A stretch of 64,000 nt of DNA from Paucihalobacter sp036825875 (GCF_036825875.1 NZ_DAISXK010000002.1:61960-125959), one strand, 5' to 3'. Positions 10,379 through 20,418 are shown, counted from the first letter of the stretch. The notes: generated by a model not told the origin, from the sequence alone. Translations and numbers: made by a program.

Positions 10379-11026
10379 ATGGTAAAAAGTTGTGCCACTT
10401 TTATAGGTGCTTTGATAATGAGTTATTCATGTATTAGCCAACAACTTTACTTTGAATTTGGTACAACCATCTCGTCTTTTGATTATGATAATTCACAGGG
10501 ACAACCTCTGGATAACTTGTTATCAACATCAAATACCAACTTTGGAATGGGTTACAGACAAGGAATTAACACTAGAAATACCTTATTTCTTTCTCTTGGA
10601 GCAACCTACAACAACTATGGCGCGATTGGTAGTGAAAGTAGAGTAGATAATTTTTTTGAATGGGATGTCAGTTATTTAGGGATAAAGGCAGGTTTAGGTA
10701 TAAGATTATTTGAATTGAGAGACCTTTCTTTTTTTTTAAATACCGCTTTGTCTACAGAATTCTTAATCCGAGGCACACAAACCATAAACAATGATGTATT
10801 TAACCTTGTTGGGGAAGAAGAATTTAATAATACTATATTTTTCTTCAGAGGTGGTATCGAAATGCAATATCCAATTTCAGGAAGCACCGCCCTATTTGTA
10901 GGGTATAATTACGGAACCACGGTACTAATAGGCGGTGAAGAGAATGGTGAAAAACTAAATCTAAATGCACACCAATTTGGACTTGGGATAATCATTAATC
11001 TACCAAAGTGTTATTGTAGTTTTTAG
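10379..11026 (+). CDS. small outer-membrane beta-barrel protein, unknown function
   Basis: I do not recognise a named family. The reading frame extends upstream to 10295, but ATG 10379 gives a signal peptide (MVKSCATFIGALIMSYSCIS) and is preferred. The 215-residue product has alternating aromatic and small residues (FEFGTTISSF, FFFRGGIEMQY, LFVGYNYGTTV) and ends in repeated strand-like segments, the pattern of an 8- to 10-stranded barrel of the porin-family / OmpW-like type. It sits between the TPR-HTH regulator (divergent) and the T9SS surface cluster, 117 bases upstream of the latter. It may belong to that cluster; this is inference from position only. Confidence 0.65.
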   Translation: MVKSCATFIGALIMSYSCISQQLYFEFGTTISSFDYDNSQGQPLDNLLSTSNTNFGMGYRQGINTRNTLFLSLGATYNNYGAIGSESRVDNFFEWDVSYLGIKAGLGIRLFELRDLSFFLNTALSTEFLIRGTQTINNDVFNLVGEEEFNNTIFFFRGGIEMQYPISGSTALFVGYNYGTTVLIGGEENGEKLNLNAHQFGLGIIINLPKCYCSF

Positions 11027-11143
11027 GCGACCAGATTATAGTAGACAAAGAGTGGACATACAAATTAATTATAGAATGAATAAAGATTTAGTTATAAGTT
11101 TAGAATCATTTCTGAATCTTCATAGATTAACTCAAAAAGCATA

Positions 11144-11659
11144 ATGAACATCATAAAGTTACCGATATATATAATTACGCTTGCATTCTTACAAGTCACT
11201 TTTGCGCAGGACAACTCAGCATATCGCATCATTCGTTCTAATCTTGGCAGCAGTGGCTCATCGCAGGCTGTAGTTACCGAAAACGGTGTTTACATGCTCA
11301 GTCAAAGCGTTGGCCAATCGAGCGTGATCGGAACTCACACCAACAATGGTTACTATTTGAGACAAGGTTACCAACAGCCAATGTATAAAATTAAAACTCA
11401 AAGAGATTTTGAACTGAAACTTAAGGCAAAAATTTATCCAAACCCTTTTACTCAAATTATCAATATTGCATTCGGCAATGCGATGAAATATCCTATTAGG
11501 CTATTAATTTATGATGTTCATGGTAAAATTGTGCACGCTCAAGAGTTTTTGCCCGCACAAAACCTTCAACTGATATTAAATAACATTTCAAGTGGAAGTT
11601 ATTTATTGAAAATGGTCTCCAACGGAAAGCACTACAATGCAAAACTCATTAAATTTTAA
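11144..11659 (+). CDS. short T9SS type A sorting-domain protein
   Basis: A 171-residue exported protein. Signal peptide 1-21 (ends TFAQ). The middle (about 25-80) has SQSVGQSSVIG and YYLRQGYQQP, a small motif often seen just before sorting domains in Flavobacteriaceae. Residues about 95-171 form a T9SS type A C-terminal domain: KIYPNPFTQ, IYDVHGKIV, GSYLLKM, and the terminal KLIKF. Almost nothing but the sorting domain remains, so it may be a small surface-anchored protein or partner of the large proteins downstream. It starts the tight cluster; the next gene begins 22 bases after its stop. Confidence 0.85.
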   Translation: MNIIKLPIYIITLAFLQVTFAQDNSAYRIIRSNLGSSGSSQAVVTENGVYMLSQSVGQSSVIGTHTNNGYYLRQGYQQPMYKIKTQRDFELKLKAKIYPNPFTQIINIAFGNAMKYPIRLLIYDVHGKIVHAQEFLPAQNLQLILNNISSGSYLLKMVSNGKHYNAKLIKF

Positions 11660-11681
11660 AAGACACAAAAAAACAGAAATC

Positions 11682-13850
11682 ATGAAAAAACTACTACTAA
11701 CTTTAGGATGCTTTATCTGTTTATTATCTCAAATCATTGCCCAAACTGATGGTATCACCTACCAAGCAGTGATCATTAGTCCTAACGTATTGGAATTACC
11801 AGGTATCGATTCCGAAGATAATTATTTGCCAAGTACCACAATAGCTATAAGATTTACAATTTATGATAGTGGTAACCAAATTGAATTTCAAGAAGTTCAA
11901 ATTACAGAAACTGACGAATTTGGACGTATCAACCTCTTAATCGGTGATGGTGACCATGACTATTTTAAGGAAATAAGCTGGGATGGCACGCCAAAAGATT
12001 TAAAGGTTGAAATTGATTTTGACGCTGGCAACAATTTTGAAACTATGAGTAGGGAACGGTTAACCTTTCTGCCTTTCGCTTACCACCGAAATATTACGGC
12101 TACTGGAACCTTAACGGTAGATGATAGAACATTTTTAAATGGCGAATTGCAAGTGGAAGGGCCAACAAATTTAAATAGCACTCTAAATGTCAATAATGGC
12201 AACGCAACTAATTTAACCGGGAACTTGTCTGTTGATGGTGTTACGAACTTAAATGAGGCTTTCAATGTAAACAATAATAGTCCTACTAATCTATCTGGCG
12301 ATGTAACCGTTAACGGCAGTAGCCTGTTAAATGGTACTTTAGATGTTATAGGGCAAACCACATTGAATGATTTAAGAGTAAATGGGGAAGCTAATTTTGG
12401 CGATTTGTCAGCTGCTAATTTAACTGTGACTGAATCAACTACAATTTCTGGTCAAACTTTTATTGATGGTCAAAACTCTTCTATCATCTTAACAGGACAA
12501 GGTGCAACAGATACTGGCTTAGGAAAGTATAGGCATCCTGTAATTATTCAAGGTAGTGATTATGGCTTAGCCATCCAGGTCAATGGGAGTAGAAATAATA
12601 ATACCAACTTTATTACCTTTTATGATGATACTAGGGAAATACCATGGGGAAGAATAGAAGGTGAAACACCTGCTGAGTTTACAAATAATGCCGATTATAA
12701 TTTTGACCAATCGTCACTTAATTATGATATTTATGATGCAGGTATTGATGGCTTATTCGCGGCCGCAGATGTATATGCGGCTTTAACAGGAACTGCCATG
12801 GCGCTATCGTCATCTACAGGCTGTGCTGGACTTGGCGCTTGCGTAACGGCACCAATTCCTTCAATGATATTTAAATATACTACCGAATCTGTGGTGGTAA
12901 CTATTCAGGCGGTGACTGCAGGTGCTGGAATTTTTATAGCCATAGATAATAAAAATGAATACAACAGCATTAAAGAAGCCAATCAGGGCGTAACCTATGC
13001 CTCAGGTGCCGGTGATTACGCCGAATACTTAATGAGGCAAAACAACAGTGAAAAAATGACCTATGGTGATATTGTTGGTGTAACTGGAGGTAAAATTTCT
13101 AAAGCAGTTGAAAATGCTGAACGCTTTATGGTGGTTTCTTACAAACCCATAGTACTCGGTAATATGCCTCAAGAAAACCGAATTAAGGACTACGAAAAAG
13201 TGGCTTTTATGGGGCAAGTTCCTGTTAAGGTTTTTGGTAAGGTACAAATAGGTGATTATATCATTCCTAGTGGAAAAAATGATGGTGTCGGTATAGCGGT
13301 TTCCCCAAATAAAATCGACCTGAAAGATATAAAGAATATTGTAGGAATTGCTTGGAGTGAAAACAACGACATGGCAAGTCTTAATTACATCAACGTAGCA
13401 ATAGGTATTAATACCAATGATAATAATCATATCGTTGAAGCACTCGAACATAAAATTAATAAGCAACAGGAAGAGCTGAACAACTTAAAAACTTTGGTTA
13501 ATGAGATTTTGGAAACGCTGACAATCAAAGAGAAAACATCAAATACAAAAGCAACCCTGCCTGATGATGATACCGCAACTACCCACCAAAATCATAGAAA
13601 ATACGAAATAATCGAATCTGACGAAAGTGATATTATATATTTTGAAATCACGAAAGAGGATATAGAAAATGCGGTTGTTGCTGCTGAAGAAGCGATGCGC
13701 GAATCTGGTATGTACGAAGCCAATATAGAAGTTTGGAATAAACTAAAAACCGACCAGAAGTTTCGCAACGATTTTATAAATGAGTTAGTAACTAAACTTC
13801 AAAAGCAAATTCATTACCACAAACAAATAGATAAAGGCAGAAAAAATTAA
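11682..13850 (+). CDS. fibre-like exported protein with beta-repeat stalk and phage-tail-like C-terminal domain
   Basis: ATG 11682 gives signal peptide MKKLLLTLGCFICLLSQIIAQ; the frame opens earlier but this start is clear. The 722-residue protein begins with a Bacteroidota-typical beta domain (GITYQAVI, FTIYDSG, ITETDEFG, LPFAYH; about 25-140). A stalk of short repeats built on T-N-L-N-x-x-L-x-V and G-x-L-x-V follows (about 145-270), then a glycine/alanine-rich hydrophobic stretch (near 365-425). From about 435 the segment GAGDYAEYL, GDIVGV, GQVPVKVFG, GDYIIPS resembles the peptidase G2-like autoprocessing domain of phage tail fibres. A coiled coil (near 595-625) and a charged tail close the protein. 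There is no T9SS sorting domain, so how it is surface-attached is unclear. Trimeric fibre architecture is inferred. Confidence 0.7.
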   Translation: MKKLLLTLGCFICLLSQIIAQTDGITYQAVIISPNVLELPGIDSEDNYLPSTTIAIRFTIYDSGNQIEFQEVQITETDEFGRINLLIGDGDHDYFKEISWDGTPKDLKVEIDFDAGNNFETMSRERLTFLPFAYHRNITATGTLTVDDRTFLNGELQVEGPTNLNSTLNVNNGNATNLTGNLSVDGVTNLNEAFNVNNNSPTNLSGDVTVNGSSLLNGTLDVIGQTTLNDLRVNGEANFGDLSAANLTVTESTTISGQTFIDGQNSSIILTGQGATDTGLGKYRHPVIIQGSDYGLAIQVNGSRNNNTNFITFYDDTREIPWGRIEGETPAEFTNNADYNFDQSSLNYDIYDAGIDGLFAAADVYAALTGTAMALSSSTGCAGLGACVTAPIPSMIFKYTTESVVVTIQAVTAGAGIFIAIDNKNEYNSIKEANQGVTYASGAGDYAEYLMRQNNSEKMTYGDIVGVTGGKISKAVENAERFMVVSYKPIVLGNMPQENRIKDYEKVAFMGQVPVKVFGKVQIGDYIIPSGKNDGVGIAVSPNKIDLKDIKNIVGIAWSENNDMASLNYINVAIGINTNDNNHIVEALEHKINKQQEELNNLKTLVNEILETLTIKEKTSNTKATLPDDDTATTHQNHRKYEIIESDESDIIYFEITKEDIENAVVAAEEAMRESGMYEANIEVWNKLKTDQKFRNDFINELVTKLQKQIHYHKQIDKGRKN

Positions 13851-13873
13851 GCCTTTAAAATTATGCGAATATT

Positions 13874-16800
13874 TTGAAAATTAACGCTACCATTTTTTTG
13901 CTTGTATTTATAAGTGTTTCTGCACTTTTAAACGGCCAAACTACTGCAATACTGGATCCTATTTTCGAAAATTATTTAGAAACACATACCTCAGATGGGA
14001 TTGAAGTTAACGTTGGCGATCCCGAAAGTATGGGAGACGGAATTGCAAACAACGGTTTAGTGCTAACCGATAGAATTAATAATGTGGTTTTATTGGATAT
14101 TTCTGGCTTAGGTATCACAGACCTCACAGGTATAGAAGACTTCACGGCTTTGGAAACCCTGTTTTGTAGTAATAATAATTTATCTAATCTTAATGTATCA
14201 AGCAATATAAACTTGGCATCACTACTTTGTGGAGCAAATAGGCTTACACAGTTGATGCTGAATAACAACATAAGTTTAGAAACACTTAATTGCTCAAACA
14301 ACCAATTACAGAGTTTAATTGTAACAAATAATACTGCTTTAAAAAGCCTAACTGCTTCTGGCAATCAACTGACATCTATCGATGTTTCAAACAACTCAAA
14401 CCTTTCTTTGTTGGCCGTTTCTAACAACAGAATTACAGGTGAGCTTTCAGTAGAAGAAAACCTTAACTTAGAAAGTTTATTTTGTGCCTCAAACCAGATT
14501 TCAACATTAAATTTAACATCTAATACTGTATTAAAAACCTTGAACGCCTCAGGTAATTTGTTAACCACTTTAGATTTAAGCACAGTAAACACCTTGACCT
14601 GCCCAGAACCCCAAACCAATCCTTTAACGGTTTGTCAAGGTTCTGCCTCAGTTGATGTATCAAGGAATCGATTAACTTCCCTAGTTGTAAGTAATGGATT
14701 TAACGAATTATTTGTAGTGTTTAATGCCTCTGAGAATCCTGAGTTGTTTTGTATTCAACTTGACCCCGAATTCACGCCGATTAGTTGGATTAAAGATGAT
14801 TGGACCTATTATAGCGAAACTACCTGCGAAGACATCTATACTTATATTCCAGATAATAATTTTGAACAAGCCTTAATCGATTTAGGCTACGACGATACCC
14901 TAGACAATTTAATATTAACTGCAAATATAAATAGCATAGAAAATTTAAATATCTCGAATAAATCCATTTCAAATTTAACTGGTATCGAAGATTTCATAGC
15001 CTTAGAAATCCTAGATTGTAGTAGCAATAATATTGAAAATTTAAACCTTTCAAATAACACATTTCTTCAAGAATTAGAGGTTTCAAATAATAATTTGACA
15101 GCCTTAGATATAAGGGTTAATTTTTCTTTAGTAACCTTATACTGCTCTAATAATTTAATACCTTCTTTGGATGTCAGCACCCTCATGGCTTTAACAACAC
15201 TTCATTGTTCTAATAATAATTTTGATAGTTTTAATCTAGGTAATAACTTGCTATTAAACGATTTAGACGTTTCGTTTAATCAAATAGAATATTTAAACCT
15301 TGTTGCCAATTCGGCACTTACAAGTGTGTTTTGTAACGATAATAATTTGTTTGCCTTAAACCTGAAAAATGGCAATAATAATGTGATGACCGCTTTAAAT
15401 GCAACAAATAATGCCAATTTGTTTTGTATTGAAGTAGATGATGTAGGCACTGCCAATGCAGCACCTGGCTGGCAAAAAGACGCAACGGCAGCTTTCAACC
15501 TAGACTGTGGCACCTACATTCCTGATGATAATTTTGAGCAAGCATTAATCGATTTAGGAATTGATTCTGATAATACCTTAAATAATTATGTGGCAACGGC
15601 TGATATTAATACGTTGGTAGCTTTGGATATTTCGGGTTTAGCCATCGAAAATCTGACAGGTATAGAAGATTTTATAAGTCTAGAAAGTTTGTATTGCTCA
15701 AATAATACCCTAGCAGCTTTAAATTTAAGCACGCTATCAGCTTTACAAATGTTGGATTGTTCCAATAATCAAATATTAGACCTAAATCTCACGTTAAATC
15801 CAGCTTTAATAAGCGTGTTTGCTAATAACAATGCCTTATTGAACTTGAATGTTAAAAACGGAAATAATAACTTACTAACCACTTTTAATACTACCACTAA
15901 CCCAAATTTATACTGTATCAATGTCGATAATAACATCGTTGAAAATATCCCAGCTGGTTGGCAAAAGGATACAATCGCTTCTTATAATGACGATTGTGTC
16001 AATAACCGTTTTACAGCAATCCCGGATGCTTTTTTTGAGCAGGCTCTTATTAATTTAGGTTATGATGATGTGGTTGATGGCCAGGTATTAACATCTAATA
16101 TCGAACAGGTTTTAAGTCTGAATATAAGTAATAAAAGCATTGAGGATCTTACAGGAATTCAAGATTTTAAGTCGCTTATTGAATTAGATTGCAGTGGTAA
16201 TTTCTTAAATGATTTGAATGTAAGTAATATGTTTCGTTTAGAGCGTCTTAACTGTAGCTCTAATTATCTTCTTACCAACGATGTTAATGATCCAAACGGA
16301 TTACTAAATATTACTGGAACAGTGAGTTTAAGAGAATTGTTTTGTGCCAGTAACAACTTAAGTTATCTTGATACATCCCTGAATCTCAATCTCGAAATTT
16401 TGGATTGCGCCGATAACAATCTTCAATTACTCGATGTGAATTCTAATTCATTTTTGCGAAATTTAAATGCGTCAAATAATAATTTAACAAGTTTAGACCT
16501 CATTAGTAATCAGGCTTTAGAAAATGTAAACATCAATAGTAATCAACTAAATGATTTAATTACCACCGAGGAAATGAATTCATCCTTAACGGTTTTTAGC
16601 TGTGCTAATAATAACATATCAAACTTGTCAATTGCCCATTATCAAGCTTTAACCTCGTTAAATTGTGGATCAAATGTGCTAACAGAACTGAATGTTGAAG
16701 GTAATTCAGCCTTAAATTTTTTATCCATTACCAACAATCAAATTGCTGAGTTAAATCTTTTCAATAATACTGATTTATTGGAACTTGAAGTGTCTCAAAA

Positions 16801-19522
16801 CATTTTATCTCAACTTATATTGACTGAAAACACAGTGCTCGAACGCCTCAATTGCGATTTTAATGACCTACCTGAATTAAATCTTAACTCAAATATAGAG
16901 CTTCAAATATTATCCTGTGCTAACAATCAATTAATAGAACTAGATTTAAGTGATAATAGCAATATCGTTGAGGCCAATTTTAACTCAAATAACATAACTA
17001 GTTTAATCTTGTCTAATAACTTAGCAGCCTTAAAAAGAATCAATGCGAGCAATAACCAAATTGAAGATGCTTTAGATTTAAGTACGATGGCCCAGGGAGC
17101 ATGTGTTTTCCAACCTAGCCAAACAGAATTTTGCCCAGAAACCATTGCTGTTAACGTATCCAATAATTTACTTGATTTTATTAATATTCAAAATGGGATT
17201 AATTCAGAAATTGCTAGTTTTAATGCCTCTGGAAATCCAAACCTAACCTGTATTCAAGTAGATGATGTCAATAATGTACCAGCAAATTGGATTAAGGACC
17301 AAACTACCACTTACAATGAGGACTGTAATTTTGGTGAAACTTATGTGCCAGACAATAATTTTGAACAGGCCTTGATAGATTTAGGATTGGATACAGGTCC
17401 GTTAAATAACTATGTGTTAACAGCCAATATAGAAACACTACTAAGTCTTGATGTGAGTTCAAATAATATAGCTGATCTCACAGGAATTGAAGATTTTACC
17501 GCATTAGAAAATCTAGACTTTTCAAATAATAATCTGAGCGAAATCGATTTAAGTTCTAATGTGAACTTGCTTAACCTTGATTGTTCAGATAATCTGTTAG
17601 CTAATTTAAATATTGAAAGCAACACGGCTTTAACAACCGTCAACTGTTCAAGTAACGCCATAAGTAACCTCAATTTAATTGCAAATACAAACTTGTCAAT
17701 CTTAAATATTTCAGATAATATATTCACAGCTTTTATCCCAAGTGAAGTATTATCCTTACTAGTTTTTAATGCTGATAATAACAACCTTTTAGAACTAGAT
17801 TTTCAACAAAATCAGTTGCTCACCAATTTAAGTTGTGAGTCAAATCTTCTAGAAACACTAAATATAAGAAATGGTCAAAACCTTATTCTTACTGAGTTAA
17901 ATGCTCAAAATAATCCAAATTTAACCTGTATTGAAACCGATAATGGCACAGTTCCCAACAATGCAACTTGGCTCGTAGATGCTGCCACTCAGCTTGCAAT
18001 AAATTGTTTTTTCGGATTAACCTATGTGCCTGATAATAATTTTGAGCAAACCCTAATAAATTTGGGTTACGATACGGGAGATTTAGATAATTATGTGCCT
18101 ACAGTAAACATTGAAGCTATCACCTTTTTAAATATTGCAGAACGCGAAATTTCGGACTTAACAGGTATTGAAGCTTTTATTAGTCTCTCAACATTAAATT
18201 TTGAAGGTAATACTATTGAAACAGTAGATTTGAGCAATAATCCCCTTTTGGTAAATTTAAACGCATCCGATAATATACTTTCCAATTTAGACCTATCAAT
18301 GCTGTCAAGTTTAGCGGTATTGAATGTTTCACAGAATAATTTAACACAGTTGAATTTTGATTTTAATTTAGGACTTCGAGACCTAAATGTTTCTAATAAT
18401 GAACTGACCAATCTTAACCTAAATGTGTTATCTGGTTTAGAGAAGTTAAACTGTGAATCAAATCTATTAACTGGTTTAGATGTTTCCCAAAATCCTGTTT
18501 TAACTAGTCTATTTTGCCAATCAAATTCATTGGTCGGTGATCAGCTAAATATGCAAAATGGTAACAACGAAAACTTACAGTTGTTTAACGCAATTAATAA
18601 TCCGGATTTATTCTGCATTTTGGTTGATGATCCTATAGCCGTAATTTCAAATACAGATGGATTATATAACAATTGGTTCAAAGATGCTTCTGCTAGTTAT
18701 CAATTAATATGTGATGATGCCGATAATGACGGTGTACCAAATGAAGATGATCTCTGTCCAAACACCCCATTTGGCGCCACTGTAGATTTATTTGGTTGTG
18801 CCATTCCGGATTTACCAAATAATAACTTCGCCATTTCAATAACGGGTGAAACTTGTTTAAATAGTAATAACGGTAAAATCAACATTATTGCTCAGGAACT
18901 TTACTCTTACACAGCAACACTTATCAGAGAAAATTTTAATGAAGTTTATAATTTCACTAATGATGTTGATATTTTTAATCTTTTAGCAGGAACCTATGAA
19001 ATGTGTATAACTATTGAAGAATGGCCAGATTATCAAAGTTGTTATACAATTATCATTACCGAGCCTAATCCACTTGAAGTGTTTTCAAGCAGAATGCCAT
19101 CGAGTAACCAATTATCCTTAAGTATGTCAGGTGGTAACGCCTACAATGTTAAGTTAAACGGCGATACTTTCACCACACATAACTCAACAATTATACTACA
19201 ACTTCAATCTGGAATTAATACTTTAAAAATTACTACGGACCGAGAATGTCAAGGGTACTTTGAAGAAAGTATAATATATTCGGATGGTGCTTTAGTATAT
19301 CCAAATCCTTTTAAAAGTCAGTTAAATATTTTCGCCAATAATCAAAATGAAGAAGTAACTGTTAATATATATACCACATTAGGGCAACTGATATTGACTA
19401 AAACATATATAAATCAAGGTGTTGAGACGCGCCTTGATACAGGTGCCTTGACCGATGGAATATTCATAATTACCGTGCAATCTGAAACTACAACATCTAC
19501 TTATAAAATTATAAAAGAATGA
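13874..19522 (+). CDS. giant modular leucine-rich-repeat protein with TSP3-like motif and T9SS sorting domain
   Basis: A 1,882-residue secreted surface protein. A TTG start is used because the only nearby ATG is out of frame; it gives signal peptide MKINATIFLLVFISVSALLNG. Six LRR modules follow, starting near residues 25, 323, 546, 714, 1156 and 1382. Modules 2-6 open with a cap like YIPDNNFEQALIDLGYD; all six contain a DLTGIEDF-like turn and 5-15 Asn-rich repeats of about 21 residues (L-x-x-L-x-C-S-N-N-x-L), and end in a cap with two Cys (NPxLxCIxVDD ... WxKD ... C). A calcium-type thrombospondin-3 motif (DADNDGVPNEDDLCP) lies near 1613. A Flavobacteriaceae pre-sorting region and a T9SS type A domain (VYPNPFKSQ ... 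KIIKE) close it. Role probably adhesion or ligand binding; ligand unknown. Confidence 0.88.
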   Translation: MKINATIFLLVFISVSALLNGQTTAILDPIFENYLETHTSDGIEVNVGDPESMGDGIANNGLVLTDRINNVVLLDISGLGITDLTGIEDFTALETLFCSNNNLSNLNVSSNINLASLLCGANRLTQLMLNNNISLETLNCSNNQLQSLIVTNNTALKSLTASGNQLTSIDVSNNSNLSLLAVSNNRITGELSVEENLNLESLFCASNQISTLNLTSNTVLKTLNASGNLLTTLDLSTVNTLTCPEPQTNPLTVCQGSASVDVSRNRLTSLVVSNGFNELFVVFNASENPELFCIQLDPEFTPISWIKDDWTYYSETTCEDIYTYIPDNNFEQALIDLGYDDTLDNLILTANINSIENLNISNKSISNLTGIEDFIALEILDCSSNNIENLNLSNNTFLQELEVSNNNLTALDIRVNFSLVTLYCSNNLIPSLDVSTLMALTTLHCSNNNFDSFNLGNNLLLNDLDVSFNQIEYLNLVANSALTSVFCNDNNLFALNLKNGNNNVMTALNATNNANLFCIEVDDVGTANAAPGWQKDATAAFNLDCGTYIPDDNFEQALIDLGIDSDNTLNNYVATADINTLVALDISGLAIENLTGIEDFISLESLYCSNNTLAALNLSTLSALQMLDCSNNQILDLNLTLNPALISVFANNNALLNLNVKNGNNNLLTTFNTTTNPNLYCINVDNNIVENIPAGWQKDTIASYNDDCVNNRFTAIPDAFFEQALINLGYDDVVDGQVLTSNIEQVLSLNISNKSIEDLTGIQDFKSLIELDCSGNFLNDLNVSNMFRLERLNCSSNYLLTNDVNDPNGLLNITGTVSLRELFCASNNLSYLDTSLNLNLEILDCADNNLQLLDVNSNSFLRNLNASNNNLTSLDLISNQALENVNINSNQLNDLITTEEMNSSLTVFSCANNNISNLSIAHYQALTSLNCGSNVLTELNVEGNSALNFLSITNNQIAELNLFNNTDLLELEVSQNILSQLILTENTVLERLNCDFNDLPELNLNSNIELQILSCANNQLIELDLSDNSNIVEANFNSNNITSLILSNNLAALKRINASNNQIEDALDLSTMAQGACVFQPSQTEFCPETIAVNVSNNLLDFINIQNGINSEIASFNASGNPNLTCIQVDDVNNVPANWIKDQTTTYNEDCNFGETYVPDNNFEQALIDLGLDTGPLNNYVLTANIETLLSLDVSSNNIADLTGIEDFTALENLDFSNNNLSEIDLSSNVNLLNLDCSDNLLANLNIESNTALTTVNCSSNAISNLNLIANTNLSILNISDNIFTAFIPSEVLSLLVFNADNNNLLELDFQQNQLLTNLSCESNLLETLNIRNGQNLILTELNAQNNPNLTCIETDNGTVPNNATWLVDAATQLAINCFFGLTYVPDNNFEQTLINLGYDTGDLDNYVPTVNIEAITFLNIAEREISDLTGIEAFISLSTLNFEGNTIETVDLSNNPLLVNLNASDNILSNLDLSMLSSLAVLNVSQNNLTQLNFDFNLGLRDLNVSNNELTNLNLNVLSGLEKLNCESNLLTGLDVSQNPVLTSLFCQSNSLVGDQLNMQNGNNENLQLFNAINNPDLFCILVDDPIAVISNTDGLYNNWFKDASASYQLICDDADNDGVPNEDDLCPNTPFGATVDLFGCAIPDLPNNNFAISITGETCLNSNNGKINIIAQELYSYTATLIRENFNEVYNFTNDVDIFNLLAGTYEMCITIEEWPDYQSCYTIIITEPNPLEVFSSRMPSSNQLSLSMSGGNAYNVKLNGDTFTTHNSTIILQLQSGINTLKITTDRECQGYFEESIIYSDGALVYPNPFKSQLNIFANNQNEEVTVNIYTTLGQLILTKTYINQGVETRLDTGALTDGIFIITVQSETTTSTYKIIKE

Positions 19523-20217
19523 AAAGGATATTGACTTTATTTTGTTCAGTAACTCTGCTAGGTGGATGCAGTGATTCTACGGATGATTCGGATATAAATT
19601 CAAATGGTCATGGAGATCCACTTACTGGAGTGCAATTAATCTTTCCTTCTGAAAACGCATTATGTAACGAGGGTGTAAACCTAACGCAAACTGAAAGCAC
19701 TGTTTATTTTGAATGGGAACCGAATACCAACGCAGAAATTTATAAACTTACACTAGAAAATTTAAGTAGTGGTAATATTGAACTATATGAAACTAGCAAC
19801 TATATAATTCCAATAGCCATACAACGTGCCGAGGCATTTAGATGGTCAGTAGCCTATGATTATCAAAATGAAACAAGAGTCAGTGCCCAATGGAATTTTT
19901 ATAATGCTGGTCCAGGTTTGCAAACATACCCACCTTTTCCTGCCGATATTATTGCGCCAAGTATGGCTCAAATCATTAATGCCACAAATTCCGTAACACT
20001 TCAGTGGCTTGGTAATGATGTTGATAACGATATCATAGCTTATGATGTCTATTTTGCAAATACTAACCCACCAAGTCTAGATTCAAATGATATTACAGCA
20101 AATCAACTTACGGTATCGGTCAACCCTGGTACAATCTATTATTGGAACGTGTTGACCAAAGATGCTGCTGGAAACACTTCAGAATCGGGAGTTTACCAGT
20201 TTCGAATTTCAGAATAA
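19519..20217 (+). CDS. lipoprotein with fibronectin type III-like domains
   Basis: Start ATG overlaps the stop of the LRR gene (ATGA), so translation is probably coupled. Signal peptide with lipobox LGGC (Cys17) and an acidic, flexible linker (DSTDDSDINSN). Two beta-sandwich-like units follow: about 38-130 (VYFEWEPNTNAEIYKLTLEN, FRWSVAYDY) and about 140-232 (VTLQWLGNDVDNDIIAYDVY, YYWNVLTKDAAGNTSES), the latter clearly FN3-like. The protein most likely sits in the outer membrane. Coupling to the giant LRR protein suggests that it anchors or assists it, but this is inference. It is the last gene of the cluster. Confidence 0.75.
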   Translation: MKRILTLFCSVTLLGGCSDSTDDSDINSNGHGDPLTGVQLIFPSENALCNEGVNLTQTESTVYFEWEPNTNAEIYKLTLENLSSGNIELYETSNYIIPIAIQRAEAFRWSVAYDYQNETRVSAQWNFYNAGPGLQTYPPFPADIIAPSMAQIINATNSVTLQWLGNDVDNDIIAYDVYFANTNPPSLDSNDITANQLTVSVNPGTIYYWNVLTKDAAGNTSESGVYQFRISE

Positions 20218-20375
20218 CCTTTTACTTAAAGGGTACGCTTTAAGGTCAACCCTAGCTGACAATCTAAAGTGTAGGGTTTGAAATTCTAATATTCCACCTT
20301 ACCAATACTAAAACTTAACTTCTATAATAGGACTACTGTTTTTTTAAAAAATATGGAAACTGTTAAAAAGTTAAA

Positions 20376-20401
20376 TCAAAAATCCTAAATCCTAAATCCT
20401 A
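20376..20401 (+). repeat. three tandem copies of a 7-base unit upstream of guaA
   Basis: AAATCCT occurs three times in a row just before the guaA promoter. It is too short and too few for a CRISPR array; it may be a slippage-prone tract. No function is evident. Confidence 0.5.
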
Positions 20402-20418
20402 GTTCTAAAATCTATTCT

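Noticed and set aside
11076..11144. 22-codon open frame between the barrel gene and the T9SS gene
   Set aside because: Too short, no similarity and no ribosome-binding or export signal that would support it.
14843..18070. Recurring DNA blocks around the PDNNFEQ caps as a CRISPR or tandem repeat array
   Set aside because: The copies are coding, imperfect and irregularly spaced by 500-1,300 bases; they are protein module caps.
12080..18411. Long minus-strand open frames opposite the fibre and LRR genes
   Set aside because: They mirror the repeat codons of the plus-strand genes, have no family match or start context, and overlap well-supported coding sequence.
20218..20300. Possible terminator after the FN3-like lipoprotein gene
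   Set aside because: Only short or long-loop pairings (CCTTT/AAAGG; AACCCTA/TAGGGTT) without a T run; too weak to call.
20376..20401. Short AAATCCT repeats as a CRISPR or regulatory array
   Set aside because: Only three contiguous 7-base copies without spacers.
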